Position numbers and translations under genes: made by a program. The notes beneath the pieces were generated by a model, which was not told where the DNA came from, did no database searches, and worked only from the letters and a program-made list of their open reading frames with translations. A stretch of DNA of 64,000 nt from Rhineura floridana. Lineage: Eukaryota > Chordata > Lepidosauria > Squamata > Rhineuridae. Where the stretch lies: positions 20,685,822-20,749,821 of the forward strand of contig NC_084493.1 in assembly GCF_030035675.1 (NCBI RefSeq), in the 5' to 3' direction. Shown here piece after piece: positions 59,645 through 64,000 of the stretch. Positions within the stretch are counted from its first letter, which is position 1. Each line of letters starts with the position of its first letter.

Positions 59645-62600
59645 GTTTAAAAATATTAAGTGATCTAAAATGTAGCCATAAATCTGATTGATCTTAGACC
59701 TAGTTCTTACTGAGGCGGTAAAGCTGTGTGCTGATTATATCATTTCAGAGTGCAGGCAGACTGAATATACTGCCGTACAAAAATAAATAAATAAGCTCAC
59801 AGAAAACTGAGTTCAAACTTAGTCTTCTCCTGGACATGCTAGTTTTCTGAGCATGGAATATTTTTAAGTGAATGAGTATTCAGTTACATGAGCTTTACCG
59901 GAAGTGTGAAGTAATACACCCTAATTTGAATGAGAATGATTAACTTCTTGTTAAAGAGTCTGAACATTTTTTATTGCATGGTAATGAAAGTGTGCAAAAC
60001 TATACCATTCACTATTTAAAATAAACGTAAAAGGATTTCCAGTCTTTGTTCTACATTGTGGATGGCATTGTACATCTACTTGAGAGCAGAGATGGCATAA
60101 GGCATTTTGCTGGGAAAACAGAATATCCTAGCAGCACTCTCTTGTGGCGGTAAAAATATAGCAACAAGTTAATTCAAATATCGTTTGATGATACCTCAGA
60201 ATCTCCCACCTGAGCTGATCCTTGGAGGAACTCACCCTGCTTGAGATTTAACTGAAAGCTGTAATTAAAACAATTGGCTGGATATTTCATGTTTATTTCT
60301 ATACCCCCCTTCTTCTTCCTCTAGAATACACTGGAGCTTAGATTATCTAGAAGACAGAATCACAGTTTTTCATTCTTGTTATCTTACTGCAAGTGTCAAC
60401 TCTGAAATAAAAAACACAGTGCCATTAGGACACTTCCTCCTTCCACCTGCCTGCTTGCAACAAGGTCTGTATGTACATTCACTAATAGGCAAAAAAACCT
60501 TGTGGTTTAAAAATGTACCTATAGCCAACAGATATTTCTATCAAACTTTAAACAGCAGGGAAATTGGGCAGCTATAGTGAATGCACCAGGGGAGCAGGAG
60601 ACCTAACCTCCTCTCTGAGATACTGTACTGCCCTACAAATTGGTCAAAATGCAAACACAATTTGGGTTGATGTTTCACACTCCAATGCACTTCCTGTGTA
60701 GCTTGAAAGAATTTGGTAACATGCGCCTCTGAGCATATGGTGAGTGGTGGCAACACCTGCCGTCTGTTATATTTTCGGCACCTACTGAAGACCTTCCTCT
60801 TTCAACAAGCCTTTTAAGTTGAGACTTTATCCCAGTCTGCATCTGTGTTGGAATTGCTTTTAAAGATGTTTTTAAACCTTTTTAAAAAAAGGTTTTTAAG
60901 ATGTTTTGCTTTAATGTACTTTAAAGTCTGTTTATATGATGTTTTAAAGTGTTTTTAGTGCTTTTGTTCGCCGCCCTGGGCTCCCGTTGGGAGGAAGGGC
61001 GGGGTATGAATAAAATAATAAATAAATAAATAATACTTTGTATAGCACTTAGAAAATATTTGGCACTTTAGAAATATGAAATAACAATAACTAAGATAGT
61101 TGGTGTTTATGTATGATTGCACATGCAAACACAATAGAAATGCAGATACAATTGTGTGTGTGTACACACACACAACATACGCTTGTACCTGCAAACAAAC
61201 CAAGTTCATACACCATTTCAAAATGTATTTGTGAGAATGAAATCATACCTCTTTTGGGAGTTCACACCTGTGTGAATATCCTTCTGTCAGGGCTGGCCCT
61301 ACCATTAGGCAAAGGGAGACAACCACCTCAGGCAGCAGATGCTGGACAGCATGGCAGTATCCTAGCTATTCCTAAGCCCCCTGGCTGTATCTGTCTGTTA
61401 GAGAAGAGAGCTGCACACACCACATGTTCTGTCTTGCATCTCCTAACTAGCTTGCTGTCCTCAGGTGTGGTAGAGGACACTATTCCACTGTAAGAATTGA
61501 AAAAAGATTTAACTGCCATTACCAGTCCAATTGGCTTCTGTATGTGGGATGGTGGGGGAACCATCTTGTCCTTTGCATCAGGAAGCAAAATGTGTTGGGC
61601 TGCCTTCTATCAAGAGAAGTTGTATGCATGTGCTTGAGCAGTCACCACAGCTATTCAGTGCTTAAGAGCCACTCTGATGAAAGCATGGTGCATCCAGCAG
61701 CAAAGTTAGTGAGTGATAGTGATCATATTGCATCATCTGATAGACTTCTACTGCATGTCTGATTTTTGGGGGGGGGATTCTTTTTTTCCCCTTCCCTTTT
61801 TTTGCATTCACTACAGAAATTAGAAAAAAAATTGGCAGCTTTATATGGGAGCAGATAACCAATCCTCTGAAGGTTCAGGTAAGAAGAATATCTTGAATGC
61901 ACATGATGTTATTTCTATTTTAATTTTGTTATCTGTTTTGGTCTGTTACTTTTTTAAATTTGAGGCTTTAAAATATAGTATTTATACTATGGAATACTAC
62001 TCCAAAATGAAATAACTGAAATTAATTTAGAGCATTAAGCTAGTATATACTATAATTTTCTTTCTTCTTATAGACCTGTCTGTCTTTCCATCTCTGCTTG
62101 CCTGCCTTTTTGTTTCTGCTTGTCTCCATGACAGATGTGGGGAACATTTGACCCTCCAGATGTTGCTGAACTGTAACTCCCATCATCCCTGGCCATTGGT
62201 CATGATTGCTAGGGCTGATGGGAGGTGTTGTTCAGCAGCATCTGGAGGGCCACAGGCTCCCCATATCTGCTCTATGAATGCCCCTTCCTTTGCCCGTTTG
62301 TCTCTCTGCAAGCCCATCTCTCCCCTGCCCCTCTGTCTCTCCTTACGTCCACCTGTTCCCACCCACCCACCTCCTTACTACTTGCCTAATATGGCTGTGA
62401 GTCTGGTCCATAACAGGAACAAGGCTCAGTAGCAATGACTCTCCCACCCAGGAGTGAAAGACTGAGCTTAACTCCAATGTTATATCGCAGCAAAGAATCA
62501 TCTGGAAACTGATGCTGATATACACCTCAGTTAAGAATACCATAAATATTTATAAAATTGCATTGCTGGATTGAGTCTTGTGCCCAGTTTCAACTATGAT

Positions 62601-63435
62601 CATTTTAATATCCACAGCCTAGTCAACCTGCTGAAGTAAAGAGCTACAGAGTGGAAGAGATAAAGAGCAAGAGAGGGTTGAAAAAAAGGTATATTTTGTA
62701 ATGGATGATGTTGCTGGATGACTGTCATTTTGCAGCGGCTAAAATGCCCTGGAGGTGGTGGCGGTGGCGGCATGCTTTCAATGATATTGGCCAAAGGCAG
62801 TTCCTCAGTTCTTGATTTTTCATTGTAAATGACCGTTATGACTACCTGTTCCACCAATGGTAATTTTATCAAAAATGTCCATATATTACGTTTGCATGAA
62901 TCACTTTTCTTCATGGAAAAAACGCTGTTTGAGCCAAAGGATCTCAATCTGCACATCTGAACTCCTGTGTGTTAGCACTGGAGTTGAATGCTGGCAGAAG
63001 CTGAAGTGTAGCAGAATCCCTGCTGAACTTTGCCCTGGATATAATCACACTGAGACTCTAGCTTTAAGGAAACATCAAACTGGCATTTACTAAAGGAAGT
63101 ACATGTTGATAGGAAAGATCCCTATTTTTGGCTAACTAAAGTGGAGATACAAGAAGTCACACTTTCTCCTGCATCTCAAGAGAAGAGAAATCCAAAAAGG
63201 TCTCTCCAAGGGAGGAATGGAAGAAAAGAGAGAGGAAGTAGGAAGTGAGATCAGCAACCTTAAGAGGATCAGTCTAGCACTGGAAGGTAGATCAACACAG
63301 GTTCAAAGGAAAGGACAGTCTGGAAAACATGGTCTCTGTCTATTTTTTCCCATGCAGACACATCAGCCTTCAGTGCAAGCTGAGATGTACCCTAACACTT
63401 CCAACATTATATGCAGAAAAGATGGCTGCACCAGG
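58616..63435 (+). CDS. TERB2: TERB2 (telomere repeat-binding bouquet protein 2), partial
   Basis: Meiotic subunit of the TERB1-TERB2-MAJIN complex, which tethers telomeres to the inner nuclear membrane in prophase I. Exons 58616-58697, 60325-60464, 61817-61878 and 62618-62688 join in phase and read VAEGGVITNQDAADYLF, SSDASHPDTK, SLDYLEDRITVFHSCYLT, VPLGHFLLPPACLQQ and EIRKKIGSFIWEQ, which match the human protein I remember (WVAEGG, SCDASHPDT, SLDYIED, GHFILPPACLQ, KKIGSFIWEQ). Two further, weaker exons (63181-63199 and 63358-63435) keep the phase. The first exon is not located, and the MAJIN-binding C-terminus is not seen, so the gene likely continues past the right edge. Its place after TRIM69 fits vertebrate synteny. 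The first four exons are firm and the rest tentative. Confidence 0.88.
59340..59530 (+). repeat. LINE 3' fragment, + strand
   Basis: TTATAAAGACCCATCTTTTT, GCCCAGGCATTCCCTGACCC and TTTTATTGGTTTTAGGCTGT resemble LINE 3' text. It is followed by the GATA repeat, a possible tail expansion. TERB2 intron. Confidence 0.5.
59530..59646. repeat. (TAGA/TTAG)n microsatellite
   Basis: About 115 bp: ATAGATAGATAG units, a short GTTAGTTAGTTA patch, then uninterrupted AGAT units. TERB2 intron. Confidence 0.96.
60325..60464 (+). CDS. TERB2: TERB2 exon (SLDYLED..PPACLQQ)
   Basis: Acceptor TTCCTCTAG|AATAC, donor CAAG|GTCTGT; 140 nt, phase 2 in and phase 1 out. It codes the conserved SLDYLEDRITVFHSCYL and NTVPLGHFLLPPACL segments. 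Confidence 0.94.
60480..60770 (+). repeat. Unclassified interspersed repeat R
   Basis: Reverse-complement partner of 29880-30165 (AATAGGCAAAAAAACCTTG, TATTTCTATCAAACTTTAAA, AATTGGGCAGCTATAGTGAA, ATATGGTGAGTGGTGGCAAC). TERB2 intron. Confidence 0.7.
60772..61030 (+). repeat. LINE 3' end, + strand
   Basis: CTTTCAACAAGCCTTTTAAG, GACTTTATCCCAGTCTGC, GCCGCCCTGGGCTCCCGTTG, GGAAGGGCGGGGTATGAATA and an AATAAATAAATAA tail; sister of 6648-6962. Confidence 0.8.
61817..61878 (+). CDS. TERB2: TERB2 exon (EIRKKIGSFIWEQ)
   Basis: Acceptor TTCACTACAG|AAATT, donor GTTCAG|GTAAGA; 62 nt, phase 1 in and phase 0 out. It reads EIRKKIGSFIWEQITNPLKV, nearly identical at its start to the mammalian segment. Confidence 0.93.
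62132..62269. mobile_element. hAT-like fold-back MITE, family A
   Basis: 138 bp with ends CAGATGTGGGGAACATTTG and GGCTCCCCATATCTG. The flanks CTCCATGA (62124-62131) and CTCTATGA (62270-62277) match at 7 of 8 bases. TERB2 intron. Confidence 0.9.
62618..62688 (+). CDS. TERB2: TERB2 exon (PSQPAEVKSYRVEEIK..)
   Basis: Acceptor TATCCACAG|CCTAG, donor AAAAG|GTATAT; 71 nt, phase 0 in and phase 2 out. It codes a charged linker (PAEVKSYRVEEIKSKRGLKK) that fits the less conserved middle of TERB2 by position and charge; similarity is modest. Confidence 0.75.
63181..63199 (+). CDS. TERB2: Possible TERB2 micro-exon (REEKSKK)
   Basis: A strong pyrimidine tract and CATCTCAAG acceptor precede AGAAGAGAAATCC, with donor AAAAAG|GTCTCT. 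It takes up phase 2 and leaves phase 0, reading R-E-E-K-S-K-K, comparable in charge to the human ELSKSPEK stretch. A longer version beginning at 63142 (after CTAACTAAAG) would have the same frame and end. Confidence 0.4.
63358..63435 (+). CDS. TERB2: Possible TERB2 exon (THQPSVQAEMYPN..)
   Basis: Acceptor TATTTTTTCCCATGCAG|ACAC is strong. Phase 0 gives THQPSVQAEMYPNTSN, which aligns loosely with the human TPVVEKQMYFPLQN segment. The donor AGG|GTACTT at 63435 is only a guess, and the exon may end elsewhere. Confidence 0.4.
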
Positions 63436-63439
63436 GTAC

Positions 63440-63913
63440 TTAATGTATCCCCTTGTCCCATCGCCTTGTTCCATATCTATACCAGAAGCCAGTGATATTG
63501 GTTTTATTCCACTTCCGCTTTGTCCTATAGTGCTCCTTATCTTGCAGTTTTTTTTGCAGCATCCACAATATGTTGTGGGCATCAAAATGCCAGCTTATAT
63601 TCCCCTTCATTTCATCTGGATCCAATAAGTTAAAAAACAAACAAACCCTGTTGTTGCCATTAACCTGTTTGCAATAACAGCTTTGGAGCTCTCCCTGTGT
63701 GCCAGGGATTGCTTTGTTAGGCAGCACTGCTGGAACGATGACAAGGGAAGCCTGGTCTTCCCCAAAATCCAATGTGACCTTGCACAGTCTTACTACAGGA
63801 GCTCTGAGTGTAGGCAGAGATGTGGCCTGCTTGAAAGTGGCTGCTGTGTGCCAGTTTGGGCCTTTCCGTGATGACCCATTTGCAGTGTTAAGCCCCCGTC
63901 TGGAAGCATCCAT
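63440..63913 (-). mobile_element. MITE, family C, antisense
   Basis: Read on the minus strand it begins TGGATGCTTCCAGACGGGGG, then CTTAACACTGCAAATGGGTC, and later CTGGCATTTTGATGCCCAC. These match 44183-44467 in order. The open frames on both strands (157 and 75 codons) fall within it and are by-products. The far end near 63440 is not sharply defined. Confidence 0.65.
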
Positions 63914-64000
63914 AATAAAAAGATAACAGGGAATTATTTGGTGAGGAGTTGAGAATGATCTGTGAAGAGTTCTCTAACTCCACCCCAGTCTCCCTCAGGG
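63914..64000. other. Right edge, unassigned
   Basis: No exon or element is recognised in the last 87 bases; TERB2 3' exons are expected beyond. Confidence 0.4.

Noticed and set aside
8669-59646. Possible CRISPR-like arrays from regular short repeats
   Set aside because: All are microsatellites or dispersed transposons in a vertebrate genome; there is no repeat-spacer regularity.
62600-62956. 118-codon minus-strand frame
   Set aside because: It lies antisense to a TERB2 exon and intron; its proline run is the reverse of a GGT-rich stretch.

Overview
This is a vertebrate nuclear window, most likely from a squamate reptile (probably a lizard). The grounds are the repeat mix (CR1, L1 and L2 LINEs, tRNA-derived SINEs of the kind common in squamates, many short hAT-like elements, a chromovirus-type Gypsy element) and single-copy genes of reptile-like sequence. 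Three host genes lie on the + strand in the order B2M - TRIM69 - TERB2, which is the order I recall for the mammalian locus. All three are split into exons, so I assembled them from splice signals, reading phase and remembered protein families; no database was consulted.

Layout. 0-19.4 kb has no recognised host coding exon. It holds a young Gypsy LTR element (803-6511) inside an older LTR-like repeat, a CpG-rich block without an assigned gene (about 7.4-8.45 kb), a nested set in which an antisense L2 sits in an L1 that sits in a SINE (9.94-15.24 kb), and an old L2 fragment split by two hAT-like elements (15.7-16.8 kb). 19.4-34.6 kb is B2M: a promoter with ISRE-like, X-box-like and Y-box/CCAAT-like sites, then four exons (19742-19829, 24881-25159, 29228-29263 and a 3' UTR exon from 33868). 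The introns and the 3' UTR carry SINEs, CR1, an L2 with a long open RT frame, and hAT- and mariner-like elements. 34.6-40.6 kb is intergenic and rich in LINE and CR1 ends. 40.7-54.5 kb is TRIM69: six coding exons encode a 505-residue RING - degenerate B-box - coiled-coil - PRY/SPRY protein. 55-64 kb holds a hAT-like element, a solo LTR with a 378-bp internal tandem duplication, and the 5' to middle part of TERB2, which appears to run off the right edge.

Function. B2M is the light chain of MHC class I, and its upstream sites fit the RFX/NLRC5 and interferon control known for this gene class. TRIM69 is a tripartite-motif ubiquitin ligase. TERB2 is a subunit of the meiotic telomere-tethering complex TERB1-TERB2-MAJIN. 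They are neighbours by old synteny and not an operon. I found no CRISPR array, prokaryotic system or clearly new multi-gene system. The most notable signals are the B2M control region and its lineage-specific changes (an 18-bp signal-peptide duplication, an N-glycosylation sequon, a transposon in the 3' UTR), the precisely datable nested insertions with intact target-site duplications, and the duplicated LTR.
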